Positions 50,601-59,472 of a stretch of 64,000 nt of DNA are shown piece after piece. Source of the DNA: Bin80 sp965116685 (GTDB lineage Bacteria > Bacteroidota > Rhodothermia > Rhodothermales > Bin80); the NCBI GenBank assembly GCA_965116685.1, contig OZ220707.1:2108001-2172000 (forward strand). Direction: 5' to 3'. Within the stretch, counting starts at the first letter, position 1; every line of letters begins with the position of its first letter. The notes beneath the pieces were generated by a model that did not search any database, was not told the origin of the DNA, and was given only the letters and a program-made list of their open reading frames with translations. The translations under genes and the position numbers were made by a program.

Positions 50601-53560
50601 CCTTCACGGTGGAACTCGGCCCTCTACCCTCTGGGCTGGCCAATGGGGAGCAATCATGGGTCACGGTGATGATCACCGACGACGATGAGGCAGGGATTGA
50701 TTCGCCTCCATCGGTATCGGTCGTGGAGGGGGGCGAGGCGTCGTTTGATCTCTCGCTGACCTCGAAGCCCCTGGGGGAGGTCGTGGTAACGATGACCTGG
50801 CCTTCCGGGACCGACCTGACGCTTCAACCGATCACTCGAACATTTACGCCGGAAACCTGGCAGACGAACCAGCAGGTGACGTTGATCGCCGAAGTCGACG
50901 ATGATATTCTGGATGATCCGGTGGAAGTAACCTTGACGGCAAGTGGTAGCAGCGACTACATCGGGATCTTAGAAACAGTATCCGTGACCATTAGGGACAA
51001 GGACACCGCTGGTCTCGTGGTCAACCCGCTATCTGTGACGATGAACGAGGGAACCGAGAGGACGCTGGAGATTGCACTTACCCAGAAACCTTTGGGCCCG
51101 GTGACCGTGAATTTCAGCGGACACCTGGGAACGGATCTGAGCCTGAGTGACACTCCTCTTACGTTTACGACCTCAAACTGGAGTCAGGCACAAACGATGA
51201 CTTTAACGGCGGCGCCGGATGAGGATATTGTGGACGACACGGCGACCTTGACGCTTACGGCATCAGGAGGCGGCTATGACGGTGTGACGAAAACGGTTCC
51301 GGTAATGATTAAGGACATCGATGAGGCAGGGATTGTCGTCGAAAGAACCGTGACCATGAAGGAAGGAGGCACAGAGCCACTCAAGGTTCGTTTGTTCGCC
51401 CAACCCTCGGGCCCGGTGACGGTAAACTTCACTGGACACATGGGAACAGATCTGAGCCTGAGTGACACTCCTCTTACGTTTACGACCTCCAACTGGAGTC
51501 AGGCCCAAACGATAATCTTAACGGCGGCGGAGGATGAGGATTATGAGACGGATACGATAGAACTAAATCTCGCAGCATCTGGCGGCGGCTACAACGGAGA
51601 GGATGCACCGGTCACGGTGACGATTACCGACAATGACGAGCGTCCGGGGCCGCTGACGATCACGATCTACGACAAGCGGGAATTGGAAGATGCAGGTGCC
51701 ATTCAACTGCCGATCGAACTCAGCCGTCCCACGGATGCGGTGGTGACCGTGCAGTATGCCAGCACGGATGGCACGGCAGAGTCGGGTCTGGACTACACGG
51801 CATCGCGTGGGATTGTGATCTTTGATCCGGGTGCCACGCGGGGGGTGATTGAGATTGAGATCACCGATGATGAGATCCCGGAGTCAACGGAGACGTTTGC
51901 GGTGACCTTATTGAAACCGCAGAACGCAATCATTGCGCGTGGAACGGGAACGGGCACGATCCTGGACAATGATGGGGGGACGGCAATTCTTCGGGTGGAG
52001 GATGCACTGGTACAGGAAGAAGAGGGAATGGTCCGTTTCCAAGTCTCACTGTCCCATCCGCAGCGTCAAATGATCTCGGCTGCATACCGGACGCAGGATG
52101 GAACGGCGAAGGCGGGGGAAGACTATGAAGCCGCTTCGGGGGTCGTGACGCTGGCACCGGGGACGGTGGATGCCATGATCGCGGTCCCGCTCCTGAAGGA
52201 CGGGCTGGACTGGCAGGAGGAGACCTTCACGGTGCATCTGGAGTCCTCAGAAAATGCAGAGATTGCGAAGGCGGTGGGCGTGGCAACGATCCAGGCGGCA
52301 ACCACGGTAAGTCAGGAAGCCTTGGAGGCGTATACGGCACGGTTTGTTCGGACGTCGGCGACCCAGGTGGTGGAGGCACTGGGGGATCGGTTCCGCGGAG
52401 CGGATGGTACAGCATGCGGGGCGGCAACGCGCGCAGAGATGGCCCGGCTCTGGTATTCGGCTTCTTCCTGGGATCCGTCCCTGGGAGAGTTGTTGGGCGG
52501 CTGCCGCATGTCGGCGACCTCGTACAGCGGGTCGTTCAGTGTATGGGGCCGGGGAGCGTTCCGTCAATTCAATGGTCGGGAGGATGACGGGTTAACGCTG
52601 GATGGCGAGGTGACCACCGGGATGCTGGGGGCAGACTACCGGTGGAAGGGAGGCTGGCTGGCTGGGGTGCTACTGTCCCACAGTCAGGGCGAGGGATCGT
52701 TTGCGGCGGCGCAGGAGTCGGGAGAGATCACTGCAGGATTGACGGGCGTGTATCCGTATGTGTCGGTGGCGCGTGCAGGATGGGAGGTATGGTTGAGCGC
52801 CGGGGCCGGACGCGGACAGGCCGAGGTGCTGGAGCTGGACGGCGATCTGACATCAAGGTTTGGTGCGATGGGGGTTCGGGGAACACTGGTATCCAACAGC
52901 ACCATTGGGCTGAACTATCATGGAGATGTGCTGGTGACGGATGCAGAGATTGAGGAGCATGCGGTGACGGCGGAGGTGTATCGGGTTCGGGCAGGGGTGG
53001 AAGCAAATGCGCAGATCAACAATGTGCTTCGTCCCTATGTGGAGGCGAATGTGCGCAGTGATGGCGGGAGTGCGGAGACGGGCGTGGGCTTGGAGTTTGG
53101 CGGAGGGATGCGGATAGCGTACCCGGCGTGGCGTTTGAAGGCAGATGTGCACGCACAGGGACTGGTGATGCATACGGCGGCGGGGTTCAGCGAGTGGGGG
53201 ATCTCGGGATTCGTGCAGATGGGAAACCGTTCGGAAGGATTAATGATGCGGGTACGGCCTTCATGGGGTCTGGGACAGGGAATGTCGCTGTATGGTCAGC
53301 AGACGATCCGGGATGCGGCGCCGATGGGGGCGAATGCCCACCGGACTGAGTTGGAACTGGGCTACGGGGTTCCGTGGAAAGAGGGCAGCGCCCGGTCAAT
53401 CATGGGGATGATTCAGTTGTCACAGGGCAGGATGTACCGGTTGGGCGGTGAACTTCGTCCGTGGGAAAATCTAACATTCTCCATCTTTGGATTGGCGCAT
53501 GGTCGCACAGCTTCGCTGGGAGACATCGGATTGAATGTGCGGGGATCGCTCCGGTATTAG
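47579..53560 (+). CDS. Main part of second giant surface protein: Calx-beta repeats and autotransporter-like barrel
   Basis: 1993 residues that continue the 45930 gene in another frame, so the apparent start is probably not real. About fourteen Calx-beta-like units carry repeated motifs such as VTVTEGDANGAEV, LTFTPGDWSTAQTVTLTAGE and acidic loops (DDDFADDTETLTL). Three consecutive units are nearly identical (342 bp each). The C-terminal 620 residues (from LSRPTDAVVTVQYASTDGT) are nearly identical to the gene at 38733, including the barrel and the final NVRGSLRY. Without the first part the protein has no signal peptide and could not be exported, unless the frame is restored. Calcium-dependent adhesin or matrix protein is inferred. 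Confidence 0.85.
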   Translation: MGSQSTYTLTIEDNDTPGIKVDPATVKVTEGDANGADVKVKLASAPTANVMVSLSDDGASDLSWSGTTLSGNDLTFTPGNWSTVQTVTLTAGQDDDFADDTETLTLTASKSGDYNGETASIAVTIKDDDAAGIQVDPTAVTVTEGDANGAEVAVKLTGKPTTNVTVTLRDDGASKLHWSGPGLSGNDLTFTPGDWSTAQTVTLTAGEDDDFAADTETLTLTASTSGGYNGETASITVTIQDDDAAGIQVDPTVVTVTEGDANGAEVAVKLTGKPTTNVTVTLRDDGASYVNWSGTTLSGNDLTFTPGDWSTAQTVTLTAGEDDDFAADTETLTLTASTSGGYNGETASITVTIQDDDAAGIQVDPTVVTVTEGDANGAEVAVKLTGKPTTNVTVTLRDAGASDLSWSGTTLLNDVLTFTTTNWDQVQTVKVTAGEDDDFADDTETLTLTASKTGGYNGETASVAVTIKDDDTPGLVVPPASVNVNEGASAIFEVKLNGQPSDEVTVEISGYMNTDLDTTASAPRRLTFSSSDWGAKTVTLGAKHDVGFADDTVTLTLTATGSFSETKTVEVTIQDDDAAGIQVDPTAVTVREGDANGAQVEVNLTAKPTGNVTVTLRDAGASDLIWSGTTLSGDDLTFTADNWSTAQTVTLTAGEDDDFTSESETLTLTASGDGYTGASASIKVTIQDDDTPPTSAVVTLSASPTSVKEGESVTVTAMLSPPLSDAVTITLRYEPGEPPTEPGDYDPLSQITIPGGSPSGSETIYIQDDDISEGEERFTVAINGSRLRSGIELGSPPSVEITILDDDPPPPVEVSLSAAPNPVDEGDPVTVTATLTGILETDVDVPLEYNNETTDPPESGDYAQIQSITIPRGETEGSGEIQTLEDADVEDEIFIVSLGDLPPKLLQPGRETFQEVTIRDLSSREVMVNLSAAPNPVDEGKSVTVTATLSEAHDIDVTIPLKLTDDTAEKDEDYQAPPPTQITINAGETIGSYSILAVDDEIAEDDETFTVELGPLPSGLANGEQSWVTVMITDDDEAGIDSPPSVSVVEGGEASFDLSLTSKPLGEVVVTMTWPSGTDLTLQPITRTFTPETWQTNQQVTLIAEVDDDILDDPVEVTLTASGSSDYIGILETVSVTIRDKDTAGLVVNPLSVTMNEGTERTLEIALTQKPLGPVTVNFSGHLGTDLSLSDTPLTFTTSNWSQAQTMTLTAAPDEDIVDDTATLTLTASGGGYDGVTKTVPVMIKDIDEAGIVVERTVTMKEGGTEPLKVRLFAQPSGPVTVNFTGHMGTDLSLSDTPLTFTTSNWSQAQTIILTAAEDEDYETDTIELNLAASGGGYNGEDAPVTVTITDNDERPGPLTITIYDKRELEDAGAIQLPIELSRPTDAVVTVQYASTDGTAESGLDYTASRGIVIFDPGATRGVIEIEITDDEIPESTETFAVTLLKPQNAIIARGTGTGTILDNDGGTAILRVEDALVQEEEGMVRFQVSLSHPQRQMISAAYRTQDGTAKAGEDYEAASGVVTLAPGTVDAMIAVPLLKDGLDWQEETFTVHLESSENAEIAKAVGVATIQAATTVSQEALEAYTARFVRTSATQVVEALGDRFRGADGTACGAATRAEMARLWYSASSWDPSLGELLGGCRMSATSYSGSFSVWGRGAFRQFNGREDDGLTLDGEVTTGMLGADYRWKGGWLAGVLLSHSQGEGSFAAAQESGEITAGLTGVYPYVSVARAGWEVWLSAGAGRGQAEVLELDGDLTSRFGAMGVRGTLVSNSTIGLNYHGDVLVTDAEIEEHAVTAEVYRVRAGVEANAQINNVLRPYVEANVRSDGGSAETGVGLEFGGGMRIAYPAWRLKADVHAQGLVMHTAAGFSEWGISGFVQMGNRSEGLMMRVRPSWGLGQGMSLYGQQTIRDAAPMGANAHRTELELGYGVPWKEGSARSIMGMIQLSQGRMYRLGGELRPWENLTFSIFGLAHGRTASLGDIGLNVRGSLRY
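47969..48994 (+). repeat. Three tandem 342-bp repeats
   Basis: Unit starts (GCGGGGATTCAAGTGGATCC) lie at 47969, 48311 and 48653, exactly 342 bp apart, each encoding one 114-residue Calx-beta-like unit. The first two units and the first half of the third are almost identical, indicating recent duplication. Confidence 0.9.
51713..53560 (+). repeat. Long direct repeat, copy 2
   Basis: Matches 41202-43049 without gaps. Confidence 0.9.
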
Positions 53561-53891
53561 AGCGGCGGCGTACTCGTACGGTTCGTCAATCTCATTTGGA
53601 CGGGCAATTTCGTCTGAATGAATATACAGTTGCCCCGAAAATACGTCTGACGAAGTCCGCCTTCCCCTAAAATTGAGATCAAATCCAATGTCTGACGGCG
53701 GCAGGGGCTTCGGGAAATTTCGGTTCGCATAAAGGTCTTATGCTATTAAGTGCTACAATTTTTGGTTCAATGATGTACACGCTGTACTGATCAGCTACAC
53801 TTACAAAATAATCCATAGCCAGAAGATGTCAAAGGAATTCCCAAGAATCAACCCCATCCAGGTCGCCTTGATTTGTCTGCCCTTCAAGGCC
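53561..53891. other. Intergenic region after the surface protein gene; no gene seen
   Basis: About 330 bp. No reading frame or repeat of note. It separates the surface protein stop from the 3' piece of the interrupted small gene. Confidence 0.4.
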
Positions 53892-53974
53892 TCAACATAA
53901 GCCTCTATAATGGATTTTTTCATCTCCAACATACTCGGTTTCTGGTACAATGGAGATCTTGGGTTCGCGTAGAT
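53892..53974 (-). pseudogene. 3' fragment of small membrane-protein gene cut off by ISNCY element
   Basis: The minus strand from the target site reads LREPKISIVPETEYVG and on to DEKIHYRGLC before TGA at 53892-53894. It continues in frame from the fragment at 55941-56077 if one copy of the AGAT duplication and the IS are removed. Confidence 0.72.
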
Positions 53975-55940
53975 AGTGCTTGGCAGAAAATACGAAAATC
54001 ATCCAAGAATCTTCGATTCAAGGTCTCTGGAGTGGTTTTCGAGAATCGTCTCAGCTGCGAGTTTTTTTGGATTTCGGTAATTTCCAAGGGAATTGGGGGG
54101 ATTACAGGCGTTCTGTGCCCCTAAACCAGAAATCTTCGCGTCCCATTGGGGGAGAAAAGCTTAACCCTGTTAGGACTTCGGCGTTTGATTCTTCACAACG
54201 TTTCTCTTTTTCTCATGCGTACGGTTTTTCAAACTCAGATGATGATTGGCATGGTTCCCATTGAGGAGATTGAACTTGATCTCAGGAGTCGGGACGATGT
54301 GATCGCCTATTTGTATGGTCTACAGCAGATCTTCAAGGATGCTCGGACCCGTAAAAGGCTGTTTGCTCATCTGGACTCCGGCTACAATCCTGTGGTCCGC
54401 AAGGATCGTGGACGTCCGGGAATGGACTTGTGGCGGATCTTGGTATTGGCGGGATTGCGGCAAGCGATCCACTGTGATTATGATCGTCTGGCCCTGTTGG
54501 CCAATGAATTGAAGGTGCTTCGCCAGATGATGGGACACAGCGATGAGGATGACATGCAGTACAACCGTCAGACGATCCAGGATAATGTGTCGGCCCTGTC
54601 GCCGGCGCTTCTTGCGCAGATCAATCAATTGGTGGTGAACAAGGGGCACGAGGCGGTGGGACACACCGAAGGGGATCTATTGAAGACACGAGGAGACTCC
54701 AAAGTCGTCAAAACGAATATAGAATTTCCCACGGATGTGCGTCTGCTGTGGGATACGATTCGGTGTTTGATCCGCGAGTGTGTCCGGGTATCCAAGCAGT
54801 TGGGGCTTCCAGGCTGGCGGCAGCATGCCTATCTTCAGAGAAAGACTTACGAACTGTTTCAGTCCATTCGCACGGCTCGGCAGTACAAATCCAACCACGA
54901 GGGAGTCGAGGCATACCTGGAGCGCTGTCACCGGATCCGGGAGAAAGCAGAGCAACTGCTTCGTGACTTGGACGCACTTGTTGCACCGTCCATGGATCAG
55001 AACCATGTGGGGCAACCCTCCGAATTGGATGCAAGACAGTTGGCTCAACTGCGGAACACAAAGGCACGAATCGTGGAATTGGTCGCCTATGTAGTGAAAT
55101 TTGTGGATCAAATCGATCGTCGTATTCTGCGGGGAGAAACGATTCCCCCGCAGGAGAAGGTATTGTCTATTTTCAAACCACATACGCGTTGGATCACCAA
55201 AGGGAAGGCTGGCGTGGTATGCGAGTTAGGGGTTCCGGTTGCGATGATTGAGGATGAGTACCAATTTGTCTTGGGGCACGAAATTATCTGGACGGGGACG
55301 GATAAGGATGTGGCCGTATCCCTGATTCAGTCGGTGCAGGCAATCTATCCAGACGCTCGGAGTTGCTCCTTGGATCGGGGCTTTTACAGTCCCGCAACGT
55401 TTGACGAGTTGGATCAGTTGTTAGAGGTCAACGCAACGCTGAAAAAGGGGCGATGTACGAAAGAGGAGCAGGAACGTCAGGCAACGGACTCGTTCAAACA
55501 AGGACGCAAAGGACATTCGGCGGTGGAATCTGCGTTGAATAATTTAGACCAACGAGGATGGGATGTGGTGCGTGAAGTGAGTCCAGAGAGCTTTGCGCGG
55601 GTGGTAGCTACAGCTGTACTGGCGGCCAATCTCCATCGGTTAGGACGTCTGGTTCGCAATCAGGAACAGGAACGTGCCAAACGCCGCCGACGGCGTGCAG
55701 CGTAGAAGGCCTCTGAAATCGCGTCAAAACACGACCGCGCGTTCGGTGCGGATGGCAGAGCTACGTTCAGACCGCACGAAATCTGCCGATTTAGCATCGA
55801 AACACGACCAAAACAGGGTCCAAAACGGACCGAATGGACACGGCGTTTCCAACGTTCGTCAGATTGCAGAGAAAATTGAGCAAATCTGCCAACTTCTGCA
55901 GAATCAAAATTCAAAAAACGGCTATTTCCTGCCAAGCACT
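53975..55940 (+). mobile_element. ISNCY (ISDol1-like) insertion sequence
   Basis: A 1966-bp element whose ends are AGTGCTTGGCAG and its complement, with similarity continuing for a few more bases (AAATA after one mismatch). A 4-bp duplication AGAT lies at 53971-53974 and 55941-55944. It holds one transposase gene. Insertion disrupted a minus-strand gene for a small membrane protein. Confidence 0.85.
54215..55705 (+). CDS. ISNCY-family transposase
   Basis: 496 residues from ATG 54215, chosen because homologous transposases start with a similar MR...QM segment just ahead of IEEIELDLRSRDDV; the frame is open 23 codons further. Recognisable blocks: RGRPGMDLWRILVLAGLR, CDYDRLALLANELKVLRQMM, TRGDSKVVKTNIEFPTD, RWITKGKAGVVCELG, ARSCSLDRGFYSP with a catalytic Asp candidate, and RKGHSAVESALNNLD with the Glu. 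A basic tail (AKRRRRRAA) closes it. Intact, in an element with matching ends, so potentially active. Confidence 0.88.
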   Translation: MRTVFQTQMMIGMVPIEEIELDLRSRDDVIAYLYGLQQIFKDARTRKRLFAHLDSGYNPVVRKDRGRPGMDLWRILVLAGLRQAIHCDYDRLALLANELKVLRQMMGHSDEDDMQYNRQTIQDNVSALSPALLAQINQLVVNKGHEAVGHTEGDLLKTRGDSKVVKTNIEFPTDVRLLWDTIRCLIRECVRVSKQLGLPGWRQHAYLQRKTYELFQSIRTARQYKSNHEGVEAYLERCHRIREKAEQLLRDLDALVAPSMDQNHVGQPSELDARQLAQLRNTKARIVELVAYVVKFVDQIDRRILRGETIPPQEKVLSIFKPHTRWITKGKAGVVCELGVPVAMIEDEYQFVLGHEIIWTGTDKDVAVSLIQSVQAIYPDARSCSLDRGFYSPATFDELDQLLEVNATLKKGRCTKEEQERQATDSFKQGRKGHSAVESALNNLDQRGWDVVREVSPESFARVVATAVLAANLHRLGRLVRNQEQERAKRRRRRAA

Positions 55941-56077
55941 AGATATACAATCAGAAGTCCAATAAGACCAAGAAAGAATCCTACAAAATACCAGCCAACC
56001 ACCGAGGCGCGTTTTGCGGTTGATTCGGCTTGACGAAGAATCTCCTCCAGTTCAACAAGCGTTTCTGAGTAAATCAT
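55922..56077 (-). pseudogene. 5' part of a small single-span membrane protein gene, truncated by the IS
   Basis: ATG at 56077 gives MIYSETLVELEEILRQAEST, then a membrane helix (VVGWYFVGFFLGLIGLLIVY) and ends with five residues and a stop supplied by the IS end. Before insertion the frame would have run on through the 53892-53974 piece to give about 71 residues: an N-terminal cytoplasmic helix, one membrane span and a charged tail. Too short for confident family assignment. Confidence 0.72.
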
Positions 56078-56228
56078 CGCTCCATTTTAAGGTGAAAAGG
56101 GCGGAGGCCAATCGGTCAAAACCTCTAAAATATTTTAACTGAAAATAAAACAATACCAATCAGTGAGGGTGATGAATTTTCGGATTCCGCAGGATACAGA
56201 TGTAAACCAATCGGTCTGTGTAAGTCGC

Positions 56229-56270
56229 AAAAAAAAATGCCCCGACACAGATGTGAGGGGGCACCTTTTT
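56229..56270 (-). terminator. Intrinsic terminator of the OmpA/PKD gene
   Basis: Read on the minus strand: GTGCCCCC, loop, CGGGGCA and then a run of eight or more T, starting about 20 bases after the stop codon at 56287. The opposite side has a five-T stretch, so it could act in both directions. Confidence 0.8.
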
Positions 56271-56286
56271 GAGGAATGAAAAAGTT

Positions 56287-57840
56287 TTAGTTTGCAGGGA
56301 TCGTGTCAACCCGGCGGAATTGAGCCGCCGCTCCTTTCTTGGTTGTCTGTCCACCTGCCCCCATGCCCATATCAGACATACGGGACTCATCAATGCCGCT
56401 GTCAATGTAGAACTGTCGAACCGCTGCTGCACGATCCTCACTCAACCGCTGAGCATTTCGCTCATCACGGGATGCATAGCCTTCAATACGTACATTCAGT
56501 TCACAGTTCTGCAGAATTTCCAGGTTCTCCATGAGCTGCGTGCGGCCGGCATCGGTCAGGACGGATGAGTTGCGATCAAAGAAGACCGTATTCATCTCCG
56601 AAATGTCACAGTCAAAGCAACCTTCCTCGGTCACATTCACGGTCGTTGTCCGGCTGTCAGTACCCGCATCATTGGTCAGCGTCAAGGTTACCGTATACGT
56701 GCCCATTTGCGCATATGTATGCGATGGACTGGCATCTGTGCTGCTTTGGCCATCACCAAAGTCCCACTGATAGCTGAATGGTTCGGACCCGCCCGTGTTG
56801 GCGGTAAAGGTCACACTCGGATCCTCGTCGCAAATACTGACGCTCTCTTTATTGGTAGTGAGTGCAAGAATTTCAGCGGGAGCAATGACGGTGACACTGC
56901 AAGAACCGGTAGCCGTACCCGCTTCGTTCGTTGCCATAAGCATCACTTCGTACGTCCCCGCCTCTGTATAGATGTGTGTACCGGCGTCCCCCGTGGCGGT
57001 CCCGCCGTCACCGAATTCCCAGCGCAATTCAAGCGGCTGCGTAGCAACGTCCATGTTGGTGATCGCAGAAAAATCTGCGGGAGTATCCGTCACGACCATG
57101 GTGGCCGGGCAGGTAAGTGCACCAAGCTCTGGCGGGGTAACCGCAGCAGCGAAATTGATTTTGAGGCCAACCCCCAGGGCGGTAAGCACATCCATTCCAC
57201 CAAATCCGTATTCCGATGTACCGTCCAGTCCTTCATCACCAAAATGAAAACCCCCGTTCAATTCTGCGAAGAAGGATGTACGCGGGTTAACCGCAATGTC
57301 CACTCCTACGCCGGCAAGAGGGCCGCCCGCCCCCCCACTCTCTTCAGTCGTATAGGGCGCCTGATTCTGTACGACATTCCCAAATGAGTACGACAAGCCA
57401 AAATTGAGGTACAGAGCTGTACGCGTCGAAGCCTCCGCGAAGGTGTACCGACCAAATGCCTGAATCGAACTGCGTTGGGCATCGTCATTTGATACTCCGT
57501 CCATGTCATTCACCCTGGAGGGGAACTGTGTGATCACGGGATACTCCCCAATCACGTATGCGAGGCTGATTGAGAACGGGACAGAGAGCTGATAACCAAG
57601 CTCAAGGCCAACATTCCAAGGAGTACCGATATCGAAAGCATCTCCGTTGAAATTGAATGGCGATTGTTCATTGTCGCCAATATAGGACGAAAAACCAATT
57701 CTGGGTTTCACAAAGAGATTGCCTTCCGGGCGCAGGTTCTTCGCGTAATCCTGTGCGATTGCACTCGGCAGGATCGTCAGGAGGAGTACCAGTGAGAGAA
57801 GTTTTACGGTTGTCCGAAAAAGATTTGATAAGATGCTCAT
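56287..57840 (-). CDS. OmpA-family outer-membrane protein with two PKD domains
   Basis: 517 residues. Signal peptide (LLSLVLLLTILPSAIAQ), then an eight-strand-type outer-membrane barrel (residues about 30-235; KPRIGFSSYIGDN, LGLKINFAA). Two PKD domains follow (PLELRWEFGDGGTATGDAG and FSYQWDFGDGQSSTDAS, each with the W-x-FGDG core). A short Cys-containing linker (CFDCDI) leads to an OmpA/MotB peptidoglycan-binding domain (NVRIEGYASRDERNAQRLSE, RAAAVRQFYIDSGID). It likely anchors the outer membrane to murein. Followed by a strong terminator. Confidence 0.93.
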   Translation of the reverse strand: MSILSNLFRTTVKLLSLVLLLTILPSAIAQDYAKNLRPEGNLFVKPRIGFSSYIGDNEQSPFNFNGDAFDIGTPWNVGLELGYQLSVPFSISLAYVIGEYPVITQFPSRVNDMDGVSNDDAQRSSIQAFGRYTFAEASTRTALYLNFGLSYSFGNVVQNQAPYTTEESGGAGGPLAGVGVDIAVNPRTSFFAELNGGFHFGDEGLDGTSEYGFGGMDVLTALGVGLKINFAAAVTPPELGALTCPATMVVTDTPADFSAITNMDVATQPLELRWEFGDGGTATGDAGTHIYTEAGTYEVMLMATNEAGTATGSCSVTVIAPAEILALTTNKESVSICDEDPSVTFTANTGGSEPFSYQWDFGDGQSSTDASPSHTYAQMGTYTVTLTLTNDAGTDSRTTTVNVTEEGCFDCDISEMNTVFFDRNSSVLTDAGRTQLMENLEILQNCELNVRIEGYASRDERNAQRLSEDRAAAVRQFYIDSGIDESRMSDMGMGAGGQTTKKGAAAQFRRVDTIPAN

Positions 57841-57888
57841 TGTACTTATAGCGTAAAATTTTGCATAAATTGCGTCGATTCCATGAAT

Positions 57889-58146
57889 CTAACGCGCGAC
57901 TTTGTTCAAATGTAATGAAATCTGAGATTTATAATGCGCAGACTTATTCCGGTGAATAATCCCCTTCGTAACAAGTCTATCCAGGTATGCCTGGGTCTCG
58001 GGGTAAAGGGCCTTTGCGACAGAAGCGTCCTCGGTTTGCAAGAGTTTCTTGACCATGGTCCGCATCCGGCTACGGTGTTCGCGGTTACGAAGGCGACGCG
58101 CCGCACTCTGGCGTACCCGCTTGACTGCTGAAGCGTGTTGGGGCAT
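57889..58146 (-). CDS. rpsT: 30S ribosomal protein S20
   Basis: 85 residues, the usual length, very basic. MPQHASAVKRVRQSAARRLR and NREHRSRMRTMVKKLL are the conserved S20 helices, and the C-terminal half has KGIIHRNKSAHYKSQI. Single gene between ftsZ and the OmpA-like gene. Confidence 0.96.
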   Translation of the reverse strand: MPQHASAVKRVRQSAARRLRNREHRSRMRTMVKKLLQTEDASVAKALYPETQAYLDRLVTKGIIHRNKSAHYKSQISLHLNKVAR

Positions 58147-58201
58147 AGCATAAATGTAATTTGACGAATAAACGTGCTACCAAATTTACACACGAATGTT
58201 C

Positions 58202-59446
58202 CTAATCCATCATTTTTCGCAAAAAAGCAGGGACCGTATCCGTAGGCGATAGCTCTTTCTTTTTTGATGGAGCATCGTCCTCACTCAGGTATCTGATTTT
58301 TTGCTCTTCCAAGGTTACATTCTTTTTGGGTTCCGCCAATCCGCGGCGCTCCCATGCGGGTGTATCCAAAACTTTAAGGTTGTCCTCGCCTTTGTAGCCA
58401 AAGTCTTTTTCCTCTAGGAACAATTCCTTGCGCTCCCGTTTTTTCGAGGTCTTCGCCCAATCAAAACCGGTCGCAATGACAGTAATCCGCATCTTACCCT
58501 CCATCTCAGGATCAACGACCATACCCGTAATGATCTCCGCATCTGCGCCGGCTTCATCCTTGATGACTGCCATTGCCGCGTTCACCTCTTTGATCGGTAT
58601 AGAACCCGCGGTTATGTTGACCAATACGTTCCGAGCTCCTGAAATAGAGACACCATCCATGAGTGGACTCGAAATCGCATCAAGCGTAATCGTGGCAGCA
58701 CCGGTTTTTATATCACCTGTTTCAACCCCCATGATCGCAGTGCCGCTATCCTTGATTGTCGTGCGTACATCTGCAAAATCCAGGTTAATCAAGCCGGTCT
58801 TCGTAATCAGATCGCTAATTCCACGGGTGGCATCCGATAGGACATTATCTGCCCGCTGGAATGCCTCGGCAAGATTCGTTGTCTCATCCGCTATATCCAG
58901 TAGCCGCTCATTCGGAATTACAATCGAGGTGTCAACATTACTCCGGAGGCGATCAATTCCCGCCAGCGCATATTCCATCCGTTGCTTGTTTTCGAACTCA
59001 AAGGGCTTGGTGACGATCGCCACCACCAGGATCCCCAGTCGCCGTGCAGTGTCGGCAACAATGCTGATCCCTCCGGTTCCCGTTCCTCCCCCCATGCCGG
59101 CGGTCACAAAGATCAGATCAAATCCGTGCAAAGCGGTTTCAATCTCTTCAATGCATTCCATCATGGCCTGTACACCCACGTCGGGCCTTGCTCCCGCACC
59201 CAGGCCTTTGGTCAGCTTCCGGCCTGCTTGAATCTTGTGCTTCGCCAAGCTCTTGCTCAGATCTTGGGCATCCGTGTTGATAACCATAAATTCCACGGAC
59301 TCCAAGCCGTGTTCAATCATGCTGTTGACGGCATTGCCGCCACCTCCGCCGATACCGACAACACAAATTTTTGCAATGCCCTGGTATTCAGCATCAAACT
59401 TGAACCGAGGTTCTTTCTGTGTTTCCAAGATCTCGTTAGTTTTCAT
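58202..59446 (-). CDS. ftsZ: Cell division protein FtsZ
   Basis: The tubulin-like GTPase forming the division ring. 414 residues. GGGGGNAVNSMIEHG, VINTDAQDLSKS and the tubulin signature GGGTGTGG are present, as are the T7-region NLDFADVRTTIKDSG and the beta-domain GADAEIITGMV. A variable linker ends in the conserved C-terminal peptide VPAFLRKMMD, which binds FtsA. Last gene of the dcw cluster here, 26 bp after ftsA. Confidence 0.98.
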   Translation of the reverse strand: MKTNEILETQKEPRFKFDAEYQGIAKICVVGIGGGGGNAVNSMIEHGLESVEFMVINTDAQDLSKSLAKHKIQAGRKLTKGLGAGARPDVGVQAMMECIEEIETALHGFDLIFVTAGMGGGTGTGGISIVADTARRLGILVVAIVTKPFEFENKQRMEYALAGIDRLRSNVDTSIVIPNERLLDIADETTNLAEAFQRADNVLSDATRGISDLITKTGLINLDFADVRTTIKDSGTAIMGVETGDIKTGAATITLDAISSPLMDGVSISGARNVLVNITAGSIPIKEVNAAMAVIKDEAGADAEIITGMVVDPEMEGKMRITVIATGFDWAKTSKKRERKELFLEEKDFGYKGEDNLKVLDTPAWERRGLAEPKKNVTLEEQKIRYLSEDDAPSKKKELSPTDTVPAFLRKMMD

Positions 59447-59472
59447 TTTGATCAGAAAGGAAATAAGTTGTT

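Noticed and set aside
58428..59231. 267-codon plus-strand frame opposite ftsZ
   Set aside because: Ser/Pro/Ile-rich shadow of ftsZ.
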